A stretch of 64,000 nucleotides of DNA from an uncultured Ectothiorhodospiraceae bacterium. Its GTDB lineage: Bacteria > Pseudomonadota > Gammaproteobacteria > Nitrococcales > Nitrococcaceae. Made by a program: the position numbers and the translations under genes. Where the stretch lies: the NCBI GenBank assembly GCA_913057145.1, contig CAJXNJ010000003.1, positions 25,831-89,830 of the forward strand. Reading direction: 5' to 3'. Positions 36,724 through 46,848 of this stretch are shown in pieces. The notes under the pieces were generated by a model. The model was not told where the DNA came from, did not search any database, and saw only the letters and a program-made list of their open reading frames with translations. How positions within the stretch are numbered: position 1 is the stretch's first letter; every line of letters starts with the position of its first letter.

Positions 36724-38889
36724 ATGAGCCAACGCGTGCAGGCAGCAGGATTACAGGTGGACAAGACCCTTCACGATCTCATCGTGAATGAGGCCATGGA
36801 CGGCACCGGGGTGAAAGCCGAAGATTTCTGGCAGGGACTCGCTGAGATCGTCCGTGATCTTGGGCCACGCAATCGCGCGTTATTGGCGCATCGTGACAGC
36901 CTCCAGGCCAGCATCGATCAGTGGCATCGGGATCATCCCGGCGAGCATGACACGCCTGCCTACAAGGCTTTTCTCGAGGAAATCGGTTACCTGCAGCCGG
37001 AGCCGGATGACTTCACTGTGACCACGGCCAACGTGGATCGTGAAATTGCCGAGGTGGCCGGCCCGCAGTTGGTGGTGCCGGTCAACAACGCGCGTTACGC
37101 CCTGAATGCCGCGAACGCGCGTTGGGGGAGCCTGTATGACGCGCTTTATGGCACGGACGTCATCGCCGAGGATGATGGCGCTGAGCGAGGCAGTGAGTTC
37201 AACCCCGAGCGCGCGCGGCGCGTTGTCGCCTGGGCGGCGGCTTTCCTCGATGCCAACTTCCCGTTGGCGGCCGGCCATCATGCCGATGTCACGGCCTATC
37301 GGGTTGTCCAGCAGGGCGGCGGTCATACCCTGGCCGTAACCCTTGGCAACGGGGGTGAGACCGGGCTTGCCAATCCCGAGCAGTTCGTCGGGTTCTCAGG
37401 GGGTGAGTCTCCTTCGGCAGTCCTGCTGCGCAATCATGGTTTGCATGCAGAAATCAGCATTGATGCCAATGACCCGATTGGCAAGAACCATCCGGCCGGT
37501 GTTCGTGACGTGGTGCTCGAATCGGCGGTCACAGCCATTCAGGATTGTGAAGATTCGGTCGCAGCCGTTGACGGCGAGGACAAGGCGCTCGTCTACCGTA
37601 ACTGGCTCGGGCTGATGCGTGGCGATCTCGAGGAAGTTTTCTACAAGCAGGGTAAAAAGGTCACCCGGCGCCTCAACCCCGATCGTGAATATACGGGTGC
37701 GGACGGTGAGCCGCTGACGCTGCCGGGCCGCAGTCTTCTGCTGGTCCGTAACGTCGGCCATCTGATGACAACCCCGGCGGTACTGGATGCTGAGGGCAAC
37801 GAGATTCCGGAGGGCATTCTCGATGCGCTCTGCACATCGCTTATCGCCATGCATGACCTAAAGCGTGAGGGCGGTAACAGCCGCACGGGCAGCGTTTATA
37901 TCGTCAAGCCGAAGATGCACGGCCCGGACGAGGTGGCGCTTACCGTTGAGCTTTTCGGCCGCGTCGAGCAGGTGCTTGGGCTGCCGGCCAACACGCTCAA
38001 GGTCGGCGTGATGGATGAAGAACGGCGGACCACGCTCAACCTGAAAGCCTGCATTCGTGAGGCCCGCGAGCGGCTGATCTTCATTAATACCGGCTTCCTC
38101 GATCGCACCGGTGATGAGATGCACACCAGCATGGAAGCCGGCGCGATGATCAGAAAGGGCGCGATGAAGCAATCGCGCTGGCTCAATGCCTATGAAGACT
38201 GGAACGTTGATACCGGGCTTGCCTGCGGCCTGCCGGGGCATGCCCAGATCGGCAAAGGCATGTGGGCCATGCCGGATCGCATGGCGGAAATGCTCGAGGC
38301 CAAGATCGGCCATCCCAGAGCGGGCGCCAATTGTGCCTGGGTGCCATCACCAACGGCCGCCACGCTGCATGCAACGCACTATCATCAAGTGGATGTCAGG
38401 GCCTGCCAGCAGGATCTGGCCGGCGCCAGGCGGGCGAGCATTGATGATCTGCTGACGATTCCGGTTGAGCCGAATCCGAATTGGAGCGAGGCCGAAATCA
38501 AGCAGGAGCTCGATAACAACTGCCAGGGCATTCTTGGCTACGTGGTGCGCTGGATTGATCAGGGCGTTGGCTGCTCCAAGGTGCCGGATATCAATGACGT
38601 CGGTCTGATGGAGGATCGCGCGACGTTGCGGATCTCCAGTCAGCACATCGCCAACTGGCTGCATCACGGCATTGTCAGTGAAGAGCAGGTCATGGAAGCG
38701 ATGAAGCGCATGGCCGCGGTGGTTGATCGTCAGAACGCCAACGACCCGACCTATTCGGCCATGGGCCCGAAATATGACGGCATTGCCTTTCAGGCCGCCT
38801 GTGATCTGGTGTTCAAGGGCCGCGAGCAGCCCAGTGGCTACACCGAGCCGCTGCTGCATGCGCACCGTTTGGCATTGAAAGCGCAATAG
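36724..38889 (+). CDS. glcB: Malate synthase G
   Basis: The 721-residue length equals the large G isoform (E. coli GlcB 723). [20 protein letters not shown] matches the N-terminal part, [19 protein letters not shown] the active-site region with the glyoxylate-binding Arg area, and [18 protein letters not shown] holds the catalytic Asp near the C-terminus. It condenses glyoxylate with acetyl-CoA to malate. No isocitrate lyase or glycolate oxidase gene is adjacent; instead a TRAP uptake operon follows after 171 bases. AGGGGGAGG lies upstream, and the operator at 36638 suggests substrate-dependent control. Confidence 0.97.
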   Translation: MSQRVQAAGLQVDKTLHDLIVNEAMDGTGVKAEDFWQGLAEIVRDLGPRNRALLAHRDSLQASIDQWHRDHPGEHDTPAYKAFLEEIGYLQPEPDDFTVTTANVDREIAEVAGPQLVVPVNNARYALNAANARWGSLYDALYGTDVIAEDDGAERGSEFNPERARRVVAWAAAFLDANFPLAAGHHADVTAYRVVQQGGGHTLAVTLGNGGETGLANPEQFVGFSGGESPSAVLLRNHGLHAEISIDANDPIGKNHPAGVRDVVLESAVTAIQDCEDSVAAVDGEDKALVYRNWLGLMRGDLEEVFYKQGKKVTRRLNPDREYTGADGEPLTLPGRSLLLVRNVGHLMTTPAVLDAEGNEIPEGILDALCTSLIAMHDLKREGGNSRTGSVYIVKPKMHGPDEVALTVELFGRVEQVLGLPANTLKVGVMDEERRTTLNLKACIREARERLIFINTGFLDRTGDEMHTSMEAGAMIRKGAMKQSRWLNAYEDWNVDTGLACGLPGHAQIGKGMWAMPDRMAEMLEAKIGHPRAGANCAWVPSPTAATLHATHYHQVDVRACQQDLAGARRASIDDLLTIPVEPNPNWSEAEIKQELDNNCQGILGYVVRWIDQGVGCSKVPDINDVGLMEDRATLRISSQHIANWLHHGIVSEEQVMEAMKRMAAVVDRQNANDPTYSAMGPKYDGIAFQAACDLVFKGREQPSGYTEPLLHAHRLALKAQ

Positions 38890-38928
38890 GGCTCAGGTGA
38901 ATATTTGGGTTGTTGGCGCAAAGGGTAT

Positions 38929-38971
38929 TTGCGACAACGTCACAGATATGGTCTATTCTGTGGCCAGACCA
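38929..38971 (+). promoter_or_regulatory. Candidate promoter and GntR/FadR-type operator of the TRAP operon
   Basis: The 171-base glcB-dctP gap holds a possible sigma-70 promoter: TTGCGA (38929-38934), 19-base spacer, TATTCT (38954-38959). Just downstream, over the expected start of transcription, TGGCCAGACCA (38961-38971) matches TGGTNNNACCA at all but one position. A longer inverted repeat TGGTCT (38949) and AGACCA (38966) overlaps it. The same core occurs before glcB. Repression by a shared regulator is inference. A GGAGGAG sits before the dctP ATG. Confidence 0.5.
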
Positions 38972-39060
38972 ATTGCTGTGGGGGCTGCATTGGCCGCCGG
39001 GCAGTGAGTCTTGGAGAGGCGCCCGTCAGGGCGGTATTTCAGTAATGGAGGAGAGAGAAA

Positions 39061-40236
39061 ATGACCGATTCCAAAGTGGATAACGTCAAGCACGAGGCGA
39101 CCCAGCCGGATGGTTCTCGGCGTAAGTTTCTCAAGGGAAGCCTTGCTGCCGCTGCTGGTGGTGTCGCCGCGGGCAGCACGATTCTGGGTGCGCCGTACGT
39201 CAACGCGCAGTCACCCATCGTTCTGAAGATGCAGACCGCCTGGGGCGGCGGCAATATCTGGAATGACTTCGCCCGCGAGTACGTCGAGCGCGTGCACAGC
39301 ATGTCGGGTGGGCGTATTCAGATCGACCTGTTGCCTGCCGGCGCCGTGGTCAAGGCTTTCCAGGTGATGGATGCCGTCAGTGACGGAGTCCTCGATATCG
39401 GCCATGACGTGCCTGTGTACTGGTATGGCAAAAACAAGGCCGCTTCTCTGTTCGGCACCGGCCCGGTCTGGGGTGGCGATGCCAACAACATGCTGGCCTG
39501 GTGGTATGCCGGTGGCGGACGCGAGCTTTATCGCGAGCTGACCCAGGACATCATGGGTCTGAACGTCGTCGGTATGTTCGGCTTCCCGATGCCGTCCCAG
39601 CCCTTTGGTTGGTTCAAGGACGCCGACGTCACCACCGTGCAGGACATCCAGGGCCTGAAGTACCGGACGGTGGGCCTCGCTGCCGACCTGCTCCAGGAAA
39701 TGGGCATGGCTGTGGCGCAGCTGCCGGGCGGTGAGATCGTGCCGGCCATGGAGCGCGGCGTGATTGACGCCTTTGAGTTCAACAACCCGTCCTCCGATAG
39801 CGACTTCGGTGCGCAGGACGTGGCCAAGAACTACTACCTGGGTTCTTACCATCAGGCCAGTGAGTCCTTCGAGTGGCTGTTCAACCGCGACATGCTCGAG
39901 AGCATGGATGAAGATCTGCAGGCAATCCTCTTGCATGCTGTTGAGGCAACCTCCACCTCGAACACCGCTTCGGCGCTGGATCGCTACTCTGCTGATCTGC
40001 AGTCCCTGCAGACTGAGTCGGGTGTCACCGTGCATCGCACCTCGGATGCCATTCTGGCCGCTCAGCTCGAGGCGTGGAGCACGCTGATTCCGACGCTGGA
40101 AGAAGACAGCTTCATGCGTCGTGTCATGGAGAGCCAGAAGGAATGGGTCGAGCGGACCGTGTTCTATGAGCTCATGAACCAGCCGGATCTTCAGCTCGCC
40201 TACGAGCACTTCTTCCCCGGCCGGCTCAACATGTAA
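39061..40236 (+). CDS. TRAP transporter substrate-binding protein (DctP family, TakP-like)
   Basis: The 391-residue protein begins with a long twin-arginine signal (SRRKFLKG at 19-26, cleavage near residue 51 after NAQ). The mature part has LLPAGAVVKAFQVMDAVSDG and LKYRTVGLAADLLQEMG, followed by LPGGEIVPAMERGVIDAFEF. These segments resemble the TakP/TTHA0766 group, which binds 2-oxo acids or lactate, often with a cation. Tat export suggests folding or metal loading before secretion. Adjacent malate synthase and shared operator make a small 2-oxoacid or hydroxyacid the likely ligand; the downstream amidase argues that a derived amide is also possible. Confidence 0.88.
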   Translation: MTDSKVDNVKHEATQPDGSRRKFLKGSLAAAAGGVAAGSTILGAPYVNAQSPIVLKMQTAWGGGNIWNDFAREYVERVHSMSGGRIQIDLLPAGAVVKAFQVMDAVSDGVLDIGHDVPVYWYGKNKAASLFGTGPVWGGDANNMLAWWYAGGGRELYRELTQDIMGLNVVGMFGFPMPSQPFGWFKDADVTTVQDIQGLKYRTVGLAADLLQEMGMAVAQLPGGEIVPAMERGVIDAFEFNNPSSDSDFGAQDVAKNYYLGSYHQASESFEWLFNRDMLESMDEDLQAILLHAVEATSTSNTASALDRYSADLQSLQTESGVTVHRTSDAILAAQLEAWSTLIPTLEEDSFMRRVMESQKEWVERTVFYELMNQPDLQLAYEHFFPGRLNM

Positions 40237-40258
40237 GCGCGGCGATTCATCGACGAAG

Positions 40259-40291
40259 TTGCCCCGGTCTGCGGACCGGGGCAAATCTTTT
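40259..40291 (+). terminator. Strong hairpin with U-tract between dctP and dctQ
   Basis: TTGCCCCGGTC, loop TGCG, GACCGGGGCAA forms an uninterrupted 11-base-pair stem (40259-40284), followed by ATCTTTTT. It looks like an intrinsic terminator or mRNA-stabilising hairpin inside the operon. Partial termination here would yield more binding protein than membrane subunits, as is common for periplasmic-binding-protein operons. Confidence 0.75.
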
Positions 40292-40317
40292 TCACCGCAC
40301 AATTTAAAGAGTGACCT

Positions 40318-40935
40318 ATGCTCCGGGTTATCCATCTCATCGATCGGTTGACGACTTGGGTCGGGCGCAGTTTTGCCTGGCTTATTCTGCTCATGGCGTT
40401 TGGCATGGGTTATGAGGTGTTGTCGCGTTATCTTTTCAATGCGCCGACCGCCTGGGCCTACGATATGTCGTACATCCTCTACGGCACGCTTTTTATGGTT
40501 GGCGGGGCTTACACACTCTCCCGCAACGCGCATGTGCGCGGTGATTTTCTGTATCGACTCTGGAAGCCGCGCACGCAGGCCAAAGTCGAATTGACGCTTT
40601 ATATTCTTTTTTTCTTCCCGGGTGTTCTGGCGCTGGTTTTCGCCGGTGGCGAGTACGCGGGTCGCTCCTGGCAGTACATGGAGAAGAGTGTCTTCTCGCC
40701 TGCCGGTGTGCCGATTTTTCACTTCAAAACCATGCTCGTCGTCGGTGGCGGACTGCTCCTGATTCAGGGCGTGGCCCAGGTCTGCCGCTGCCTTGTGTGT
40801 ATTCGCACCGGCGAATGGCCGGGCGAGGTCCGCGATGTCACCGAACTGGAAGAACAGCTGTTGGAGACCGGTGGAGAAGGCATGGTTGACTCCCCCATTA
40901 ACAAAGATTCTGTCGCAGGAGGTAACGAGCGATGA
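40318..40935 (+). CDS. TRAP transporter small permease (DctQ)
   Basis: The 205-residue membrane protein has four predicted helices. The first two read as FAWLILLMAFGMGYEVLSRYLFNAPTAW and DMSYILYGTLFMVGGAYTLSRNAHVRGDF, the latter with the conserved HVRGD found in DctQ proteins. It forms the small membrane subunit that pairs with DctM and accepts substrate from the binding protein, driven by a sodium or proton gradient. The acidic C-terminal tail of about 50 residues is longer than usual. Its stop overlaps the dctM start in ATGA. Confidence 0.92.
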   Translation: MLRVIHLIDRLTTWVGRSFAWLILLMAFGMGYEVLSRYLFNAPTAWAYDMSYILYGTLFMVGGAYTLSRNAHVRGDFLYRLWKPRTQAKVELTLYILFFFPGVLALVFAGGEYAGRSWQYMEKSVFSPAGVPIFHFKTMLVVGGGLLLIQGVAQVCRCLVCIRTGEWPGEVRDVTELEEQLLETGGEGMVDSPINKDSVAGGNER

Positions 40936-42350
40936 CCGACCCCCAAATTGCAATCCTGATGTTAGGGGTCTTCATCCTCTCGATTTTCCTGGGATTCCCT
41001 ATCGCCTTTACCCTCATGGCACTGGGTATTGCCTTTGGTTACTTCGCTTACTTCGACGCCGGGCGCATGTGGCGGGGCTATGAACGGTTGGTCGAGGAGG
41101 GCGCTGAAGGCTGGCAGGTCTGGCAGGCGTACCTGGAAGGCTTTCTGAACAACCGGATATTTGATCTGTTCGTCAATCAGACCTACTCGGTGATGGCGAA
41201 CGAGGTGCTGACGGCCGTACCGCTGTTCCTCTTCATGGGCTATATCGTTGAGCGCTCCAATATCGTCGAGCGGCTTTTCTCCACGCTCTACATCGCCGCA
41301 CGGCGGGTGCCGGGCGCGATGGCCGTGGCTGCACTGATTACCTGTACGCTCTTTGCAACGGCCACGGGTATTGTCGGGGCCGTGGTGACGCTCATGGGTC
41401 TGCTGGCGCTACCGGCCATGCTCAATGCCCGCTATAACAATTCCTTTGCCTCGGGCGTGATTTGTGCCGGTGGTACGCTCGGCATTCTGATCCCGCCATC
41501 CATCATGCTCATCGTCTACGCCGCGGCGACGGGTACGTCGATCGTGCGGCTTTATGCCGGGGCGCTGCTGCCGGGGCTTCTGCTTGCCGGGCTCTACATC
41601 ACCTATATTGTGGTGCGCAGTCTGCTGCAGCCATCGGTGGCACCAAAGCCCACCGATGACGAAGTCGGCGATGTCCCGATGGGCAAGTTGATTCTGATGA
41701 TCCTGACTTCCTTCGTACCGCTCGCTGTGCTGATTATGGCGGTTCTGGGCTCTATTCTTTTTGGCCTGGCGACACCCACTGAAGCAGCTTCGGCCGGTGC
41801 TCTGGGCGGCCTGGGGCTTGCCGCGATCTACCGGGCGCTGACCTGGGAGAAACTGCGCGATTCGGTGTATCTCACCCTGAAGACAACGGCGATGGTCTGC
41901 TGGCTTTTTGTCGGTTCATGGACTTTCTCTTCCGTGTTCTCTTATCTGGGTGGCGAGCATCTCATTACCGAGTTTGTCACCGGGCTTAACCTCAATACGA
42001 TCACCTTCCTGATCCTCGCGCAGCTGATTATCTTCCTGCTGGGCTGGCCGCTGGAGTGGTCGGAGATCATCATCATCTTCGTGCCGATCTTCCTGCCGTT
42101 GCTGGCGATCTTTGAGGTTGATCCGCTGTTCTTTGGAATACTGGTGGCACTGAACCTGCAGACCTCCTTTTTGACGCCACCGATGGCGATGTCGGCCTAC
42201 TATCTCAAAGGAATTGCCCCGCCTTCGGTGCAGCTCATGCAAATATTTAAAGGCTGTATGCCGTTCCTGGCTTTTGTTTTGCTGGCAATGGTCCTGCTCT
42301 ACATGTTCCCGCAGCTCGTGTTCTGGCTCCCGGATACGGTTTATGGTTGA
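40932..42350 (+). CDS. TRAP transporter large permease (DctM)
   Basis: The 472-residue protein has about twelve membrane helices and the DctM features VPLFLFMGYIVERSNIVERL, ATATGIVGAVVTLMGLLALPAML, GTLGILIPPSIMLIVYAAAT and ATPTEAASAGALGGLG. It forms the ion-coupled channel of the TRAP transporter. A 40-residue insertion after the second helix (GYERLVEEGAEGWQVWQAYL) also occurs in the larger members that pair with TakP-like binding proteins. CAGGAGG precedes the ATG. The stop lies inside the amidase start, so coupled translation is likely. Confidence 0.94.
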   Translation: MTDPQIAILMLGVFILSIFLGFPIAFTLMALGIAFGYFAYFDAGRMWRGYERLVEEGAEGWQVWQAYLEGFLNNRIFDLFVNQTYSVMANEVLTAVPLFLFMGYIVERSNIVERLFSTLYIAARRVPGAMAVAALITCTLFATATGIVGAVVTLMGLLALPAMLNARYNNSFASGVICAGGTLGILIPPSIMLIVYAAATGTSIVRLYAGALLPGLLLAGLYITYIVVRSLLQPSVAPKPTDDEVGDVPMGKLILMILTSFVPLAVLIMAVLGSILFGLATPTEAASAGALGGLGLAAIYRALTWEKLRDSVYLTLKTTAMVCWLFVGSWTFSSVFSYLGGEHLITEFVTGLNLNTITFLILAQLIIFLLGWPLEWSEIIIIFVPIFLPLLAIFEVDPLFFGILVALNLQTSFLTPPMAMSAYYLKGIAPPSVQLMQIFKGCMPFLAFVLLAMVLLYMFPQLVFWLPDTVYG

Positions 42351-43701
42351 GCGGGTTGAAATCGGCGATCCAGCAATGCTGACGGCAACCGAGGTTGCCG
42401 CGCATATTGCCGATGGAGCGTTGAGTGCCGAGGCAGTGACCAAGGCCTGTCTCGATCGCATTGAAGCCCTCGAGCCCACGGTTCGGGCCTGGGCACACTG
42501 CGATCCGAAATTCGCGCTGATGCAGGCAAAAGACGCCGATCGGCGTCGGGCCCAGGGTAGGCCGCTTGGGCCATTGCATGGGGTGCCTGTCGGGCTTAAG
42601 GATATTATTGATGCCCGCGGTATGCCGACGGAAAACGGCACACCCCTTGATAGTGGAAATCGGCCGCTGAAAGACGCCACGCTGACGCAGCGCCTGCGTG
42701 ATGCCGGAGCGATCATCCTTGGCAAGACCGTCACCAGTGAGCTGGCCTACTTCCATCCCGGGCCAACCACCAATCCGCATGATCCATCGCGGACCCCAGG
42801 CGGCTCATCCAGCGGGTCGGCGGCGGCGGTTGCTGCCGGCATGGTGCCGTTTGCGGTGGGGACGCAGACCAATGGATCGGTCATTCGGCCGGCTTCTTTC
42901 TGCGGTGTGGTCGGTTACAAGCCGAGCTTCGGCACGGTGCCGCGTACCGGCGTGCTCAAAGCCGCGCCATCGCTGGATCAGGTGGGCTTTTTCGCCCGCA
43001 GCATCGAGGATGCCGCGCTGGCGGCCACCGTGATGGGCGCCGACGGTGAGGATCAGGATTGCCGTTTCAACGCCGGACCGCTCCTTGAGACCGTGATGTC
43101 CAAACCGCCGGTGACGCCGGATATCGCCATGGTGCATACGCCTTTTAGCGAGCGCCTCGAACCGGAGACAAAGGCCGGATTTGCCGAGATTATCGATCTG
43201 TTGGGTGAGCATGGCACCGAGACGGCCCTGCCGGAGGTCTTCGGGCGTGGCGCCGGCTGGCTCGCGACGATTATGGCCAGTGAGATGACACGTAATCTCG
43301 GTCATTACCTCGAAGAGGATCCGGATCAGATCAGTGACGCTTTCAAAGCGCTGATGGACCAGGGTAACAGTATCTCGGCGGTGGACTATCTGGCCGCGCG
43401 TGATATGCAGCCGGTCCTGCTGGAATCACTCGAGCCGCTATTCGAGCGGTTCGATGCCATTATTACACCGGCGGCACCTGGAGAGGCGCCGGCCGATCTA
43501 TCTACAACGGGTGACCCGATATTTTGTACGCTGTGGTCGCTTTGTGGATTGCCCGCAGTAACATTGCCACTTTTAAGTGGTCCAAACGGTATGCCAGTCG
43601 GTGTGCAGCTGGTCGGCGCCTACGGACAGGACGCACAGCTACTTCGCACCGCCCGCTGGTTGTTGGCACAGTGCCAGTCAGATGAAGGGGAGACGACATG
43701 A
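42343..43701 (+). CDS. Amidase-signature family hydrolase
   Basis: The 452-residue amidase-signature enzyme has the catalytic Lys86 in GVPVGLKDIID, the Ser-rich loop GGSSSGSAAAVAAG (153-166) with the cis-Ser, and nucleophile Ser179 in TQTNGSVIRPAS. It hydrolyses an amide bond; relatives include GatA, allophanate hydrolases and 6-aminohexanoate enzymes, but the loops around the active site do not point to one. GatA is unlikely because GatB and GatC are absent nearby. ATG 42343 overlaps the dctM stop (ATGGTTGA). Coupling to a TRAP operon suggests that its substrate or product is taken up. Confidence 0.9.
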   Translation: MVERVEIGDPAMLTATEVAAHIADGALSAEAVTKACLDRIEALEPTVRAWAHCDPKFALMQAKDADRRRAQGRPLGPLHGVPVGLKDIIDARGMPTENGTPLDSGNRPLKDATLTQRLRDAGAIILGKTVTSELAYFHPGPTTNPHDPSRTPGGSSSGSAAAVAAGMVPFAVGTQTNGSVIRPASFCGVVGYKPSFGTVPRTGVLKAAPSLDQVGFFARSIEDAALAATVMGADGEDQDCRFNAGPLLETVMSKPPVTPDIAMVHTPFSERLEPETKAGFAEIIDLLGEHGTETALPEVFGRGAGWLATIMASEMTRNLGHYLEEDPDQISDAFKALMDQGNSISAVDYLAARDMQPVLLESLEPLFERFDAIITPAAPGEAPADLSTTGDPIFCTLWSLCGLPAVTLPLLSGPNGMPVGVQLVGAYGQDAQLLRTARWLLAQCQSDEGETT

Positions 43702-43865
43702 CCGATAGAATTATGGCAATCATTGGGCTTTTGATGCTGGGTGCATTCCTGATTGTCGTCCCGATTTTTGTGCCGCATCCGGATCTGATCGCCATTACGA
43801 TCGGTGCTGCTGCGTTGGCGGGTTATGACATCTGGCGTCACATTGCGGCCAAGCGTAAATCGTGA
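43698..43865 (+). CDS. Small hydrophobic protein (55 aa) at end of TRAP operon
   Basis: A 55-residue reading frame starts at ATG 43698, sharing ATGA with the amidase stop, and ends just before the terminator. It encodes two hydrophobic segments, IMAIIGLLMLGAFLIVVPIF and LIAITIGAAALAGYDIW, joined by VPHPD, and finishes in a basic HIAAKRKS tail. It is most likely an inner-membrane protein. GGGGAG precedes the start. The size and the coupling argue that it is real; I know no family for it. Confidence 0.68.
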   Translation: MTDRIMAIIGLLMLGAFLIVVPIFVPHPDLIAITIGAAALAGYDIWRHIAAKRKS

Positions 43866-43890
43866 GCGTAATCAGCCTATTCAGATAATA

Positions 43891-43918
43891 AAAAACCCGG
43901 CACCAGGCCGGGTTTTTT
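43891..43918. terminator. Bidirectional intrinsic terminator between TRAP operon and acnA
   Basis: AAAAACCCGGC, loop ACCAG, GCCGGGTTTTTT forms a GC-rich stem flanked by A and T runs, so it can end transcription in both directions. It separates the convergent 55-residue gene and acnA. The remaining 45 bases before the acnA stop contain a GC-rich CCGGC repeat and nothing else notable. Confidence 0.9.
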
Positions 43919-43963
43919 GATGCGCCGGCCCGGGAGGGCCGGCAGCAGGCTTCAGCGAGAGGC

Positions 43964-46714
43964 TCAGGCCGCCTGCGAGCGCTGTGCGAGATCGCGCAGC
44001 ACGTAGTGCAGGATGCCACCGTTGCGGAAGTACTCCCACTCGGTGGGGGTGTCGATCCGCACCCGGGCTTCAAAGCTCTTGACCTCGCCATCCGGTGTGA
44101 CGGCGCGCACCGTGACCATGCTCGGCTCGCTCTCGAGGCTGCCGATGCTGAAGGTCTCCTCACCGGTCAGGCCGAGGCTCTCGGCATTCTCACCGTCCTT
44201 GTACTGCAGCGGAACGACGCCAAAGCCGACCAGGTTGGAGCGATGAATGCGCTCATAGGTCTCGGCAATGACCATACGCACGCCAAGCAGCGCCGTGCCT
44301 TTGGCAGCCCAGTCACGGCTTGAGCCTGTGCCGTATTCCTTGCCGGCCAGTACCACAAGCGGTGTCTGATCGTCCTTGTAACGCATGGCAGCGTCATAAA
44401 TGGAGATCTGCTCGCCCGTCGGGTAGTAGGTCGTCCAGCTGCCCTGCGTACCCGGCGCCAGTTCGTTTTTCAGCCGGACATTGGCAAAGGTGCCCCGCAT
44501 CATGACTTCATGGTTGCCGCGACGCGAGCCGTAGCTGTTGAAGTCCTGCGGCAGTACGCCGAGTTCCTGCAGGTACTTACCCGCAGGGCTGTCGGCCTTG
44601 ATGGCGCCGGCCGGTGAGATATGGTCGGTGGTAATCGAGTCACCCACCTTGACCAGACAGCGGGCCTGCTTGATTTCGCTGACCTCACCCGGCTCCAGGC
44701 CCATGCCCTCGAAATACGGAGGATTGCGGACATAGGTGGAATCCGGCCACTCGTAGATCTCGCCTGCCGGTGTTGGCAGGTTCTGCCAGGTCTTGGAGCC
44801 CTCGAAGACGTTGGCATACTGCTCGCGATACATTTTCGAGTTGATGTGTTTCTCGATAACGTCGGCAATTTCCTTCTGGCTCGGCCAGATGTCCTTGAGG
44901 TAGACCGGGTTGCCGTTCTGGTCTTCACCAACCGGCTCGGTGGCAAGGTCACGTGCGACCGTGCCGGCAATCGCGTAGGCGACGACCAGCGGCGGTGAGG
45001 CCAGGTAGTTGGCCGGTACATCCGGGTGAATGCGGCCCTCAAAGTTGCGGTTGCCCGAGAGCACACCGGAGACCATCAGATCGCCTTCCCGAATCGCATC
45101 AGTAATTTCCTCTGCCAGCGGGCCGGAGTTGCCGATGCAGGTCGTGCAGCCAAAGCCGACGACGTTAAAGCCCATGGCTTCCAGCGGCTTCATCAGGCCG
45201 GCATCGTCCAGATACGCCGGGACCACCTGCGAGCCGGGGGCGAAGGAGGTCTTCACCCAGGGCTTGCTGGTCAGGCCGCGCTCGTGGGCCTTTTTCGCCA
45301 CCAGACCGGCAGCGACCAATACGGCGGGGTTTGAGGTGTTGGTGCAGGAGGTGATGGCAGCGATGACCACATCACCATGCTTGAGCATGAACTCTTCACC
45401 GTCGAGCTTGACGTTGACCGCGCCGGCCTCGTGCCAAAGCGGGTTGCCCGGCGCTGTATCGCCGCCTTCACCCTCGAACCGGGCCTCATCGGCATCCGGC
45501 AGCGTGCCGCGTGCAGTGAGGTCCTCTTCGAGATGATTGAGGAATGCGCTCTTGGCATCGGTCAGCGCGATCCGGTCCTGCGGGCGTTTCGGCCCGGCAA
45601 TGCTCGGTACCACTGTGCCCATGTCGAGTTCGACAATATCGGTGTAATCGGCCTGACGGGAGCCGGTCTCACGCCACATACCCTGCTCGCGCGCATACTG
45701 CTCGACCAGATCGATGGTTTCCTGATCACGGCCTGAGACGCGCAGGTATTCGATGGTCTCGGCATCAATCGGGAAGATGCCGCAGGTCGCGCCATATTCC
45801 GGCGCCATATTGCCGATGGTGGCGCGGTCGGCGAGCGGCAGGTTATCGAGGCCGTCACCGAAGAACTCCACAAATTTACCCACCACGCCTTTCTTGCGCA
45901 GCATCTCAACCACGGTGAGCACGAGGTCAGTGGCGGTCGCACCTTCCGGCAGCTCGCCGGTGAGTTTGAAGCCGATAACCTCGGGGATCAGCATGGTGAC
46001 AGGCTGGCCGAGCATGGCGGCCTCGGCCTCGATGCCACCAACACCCCAGCCCAGGACACCCAGGCCGTTGACCATGGTGGTGTGGGAGTCGGTACCGACC
46101 AGTGTGTCGGGGTAGGCGACGGTGCCGTTCTCGGTTTCCTTGGTGAAAACGGCCTTGGAGAGATACTCCAGGTTGACCTGGTGGACAATGCCGGTGCCCG
46201 GCGGGACCACGCGGAAGTTGGAGAATGCTTTCTGCCCCCAGCGCAGGAACTTGTACCGTTCTTCATTGCGCTGGAATTCGATTTTGGTGTTCAGATCAAG
46301 GGCGTTGTTGCTGCCGGCATGATCGACCATCACGGAGTGGTCAATCACCAGATCAGCCGGTTCCAGCGGATTGATCAGGTTGGGGTCACCGCCGAGGCGC
46401 TGCATGGCATCCCGCATGGCAGCCAGATCAACCACGGCCGGCACGCCGGTGAAGTCCTGCAGGACAACGCGGGCGGGGCTGAAGGAGATCTGGTCACTCG
46501 GCCCGCCTTTGGGGTCCCAGTTACACAGGGCTTCAATCTGATCGGTGGTGACGTTCTGTCCGTCCTCTTTGCGCAGAAGATTCTCCAGCAGGATCTTCAG
46601 CGAGAAGGGCAGTCGGTCGATATCGTACTTCGGCTTCAGCGCCTCAAGACGGTAGATTTCGTAGTTTTTGCCGTTGACGTCCAGCGTCCCACGGGCGTTA
46701 TAGCTATTACTCAT
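43964..46714 (-). CDS. acnA: Aconitate hydratase AcnA
   Basis: The 916-residue length and order match AcnA/IRP1-type aconitases. Three 4Fe-4S cysteines lie in [12 protein letters not shown] and [15 protein letters not shown]; substrate-binding segments include [21 protein letters not shown], and the swivelling domain near the C-terminus has [17 protein letters not shown]. It isomerises citrate to isocitrate in the TCA and glyoxylate cycles, complementing malate synthase. GGGAGGAAG precedes the ATG. A TAGAAT hexamer about 77 bases upstream (46796-46791 on the minus strand) may be its -10. The 134-base gap to hflD has nothing else clear. Confidence 0.97.
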   Translation of the reverse strand: MSNSYNARGTLDVNGKNYEIYRLEALKPKYDIDRLPFSLKILLENLLRKEDGQNVTTDQIEALCNWDPKGGPSDQISFSPARVVLQDFTGVPAVVDLAAMRDAMQRLGGDPNLINPLEPADLVIDHSVMVDHAGSNNALDLNTKIEFQRNEERYKFLRWGQKAFSNFRVVPPGTGIVHQVNLEYLSKAVFTKETENGTVAYPDTLVGTDSHTTMVNGLGVLGWGVGGIEAEAAMLGQPVTMLIPEVIGFKLTGELPEGATATDLVLTVVEMLRKKGVVGKFVEFFGDGLDNLPLADRATIGNMAPEYGATCGIFPIDAETIEYLRVSGRDQETIDLVEQYAREQGMWRETGSRQADYTDIVELDMGTVVPSIAGPKRPQDRIALTDAKSAFLNHLEEDLTARGTLPDADEARFEGEGGDTAPGNPLWHEAGAVNVKLDGEEFMLKHGDVVIAAITSCTNTSNPAVLVAAGLVAKKAHERGLTSKPWVKTSFAPGSQVVPAYLDDAGLMKPLEAMGFNVVGFGCTTCIGNSGPLAEEITDAIREGDLMVSGVLSGNRNFEGRIHPDVPANYLASPPLVVAYAIAGTVARDLATEPVGEDQNGNPVYLKDIWPSQKEIADVIEKHINSKMYREQYANVFEGSKTWQNLPTPAGEIYEWPDSTYVRNPPYFEGMGLEPGEVSEIKQARCLVKVGDSITTDHISPAGAIKADSPAGKYLQELGVLPQDFNSYGSRRGNHEVMMRGTFANVRLKNELAPGTQGSWTTYYPTGEQISIYDAAMRYKDDQTPLVVLAGKEYGTGSSRDWAAKGTALLGVRMVIAETYERIHRSNLVGFGVVPLQYKDGENAESLGLTGEETFSIGSLESEPSMVTVRAVTPDGEVKSFEARVRIDTPTEWEYFRNGGILHYVLRDLAQRSQAA

Positions 46715-46848
46715 GACTTCCTCCCGAAATCGGCGTGCTCATAAGGGCACATCTTCTGTAGTGGGCGCTGTCACCCGCCGCGAGGGCGTGATTCTACATG
46801 ATGCAGCGCCGCAACGGCAGGGGCTCGGTTGAGCAGGGTCAACTCCAC

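Noticed and set aside
36724-38889. A glycolate or glyoxylate-shunt operon at glcB
   Set aside because: No isocitrate lyase or glycolate oxidase subunit genes are adjacent; the GlcG-like gene at 9285 is 27 kb away and in another context.
39211-40953. A 580-codon open frame on the minus strand opposite the TRAP genes
   Set aside because: It is antisense to clear dctP and dctQ genes and encodes a low-complexity, Arg/His/Gly-rich product with no family features, as expected for shadow frames in GC-rich DNA.
42214-42342. 43-residue upstream extension of the amidase
   Set aside because: It lies in a shifted frame inside the dctM gene, is Cys/Ser/Arg-rich, and the ATG overlapping the dctM stop gives a normal amidase N-terminus.
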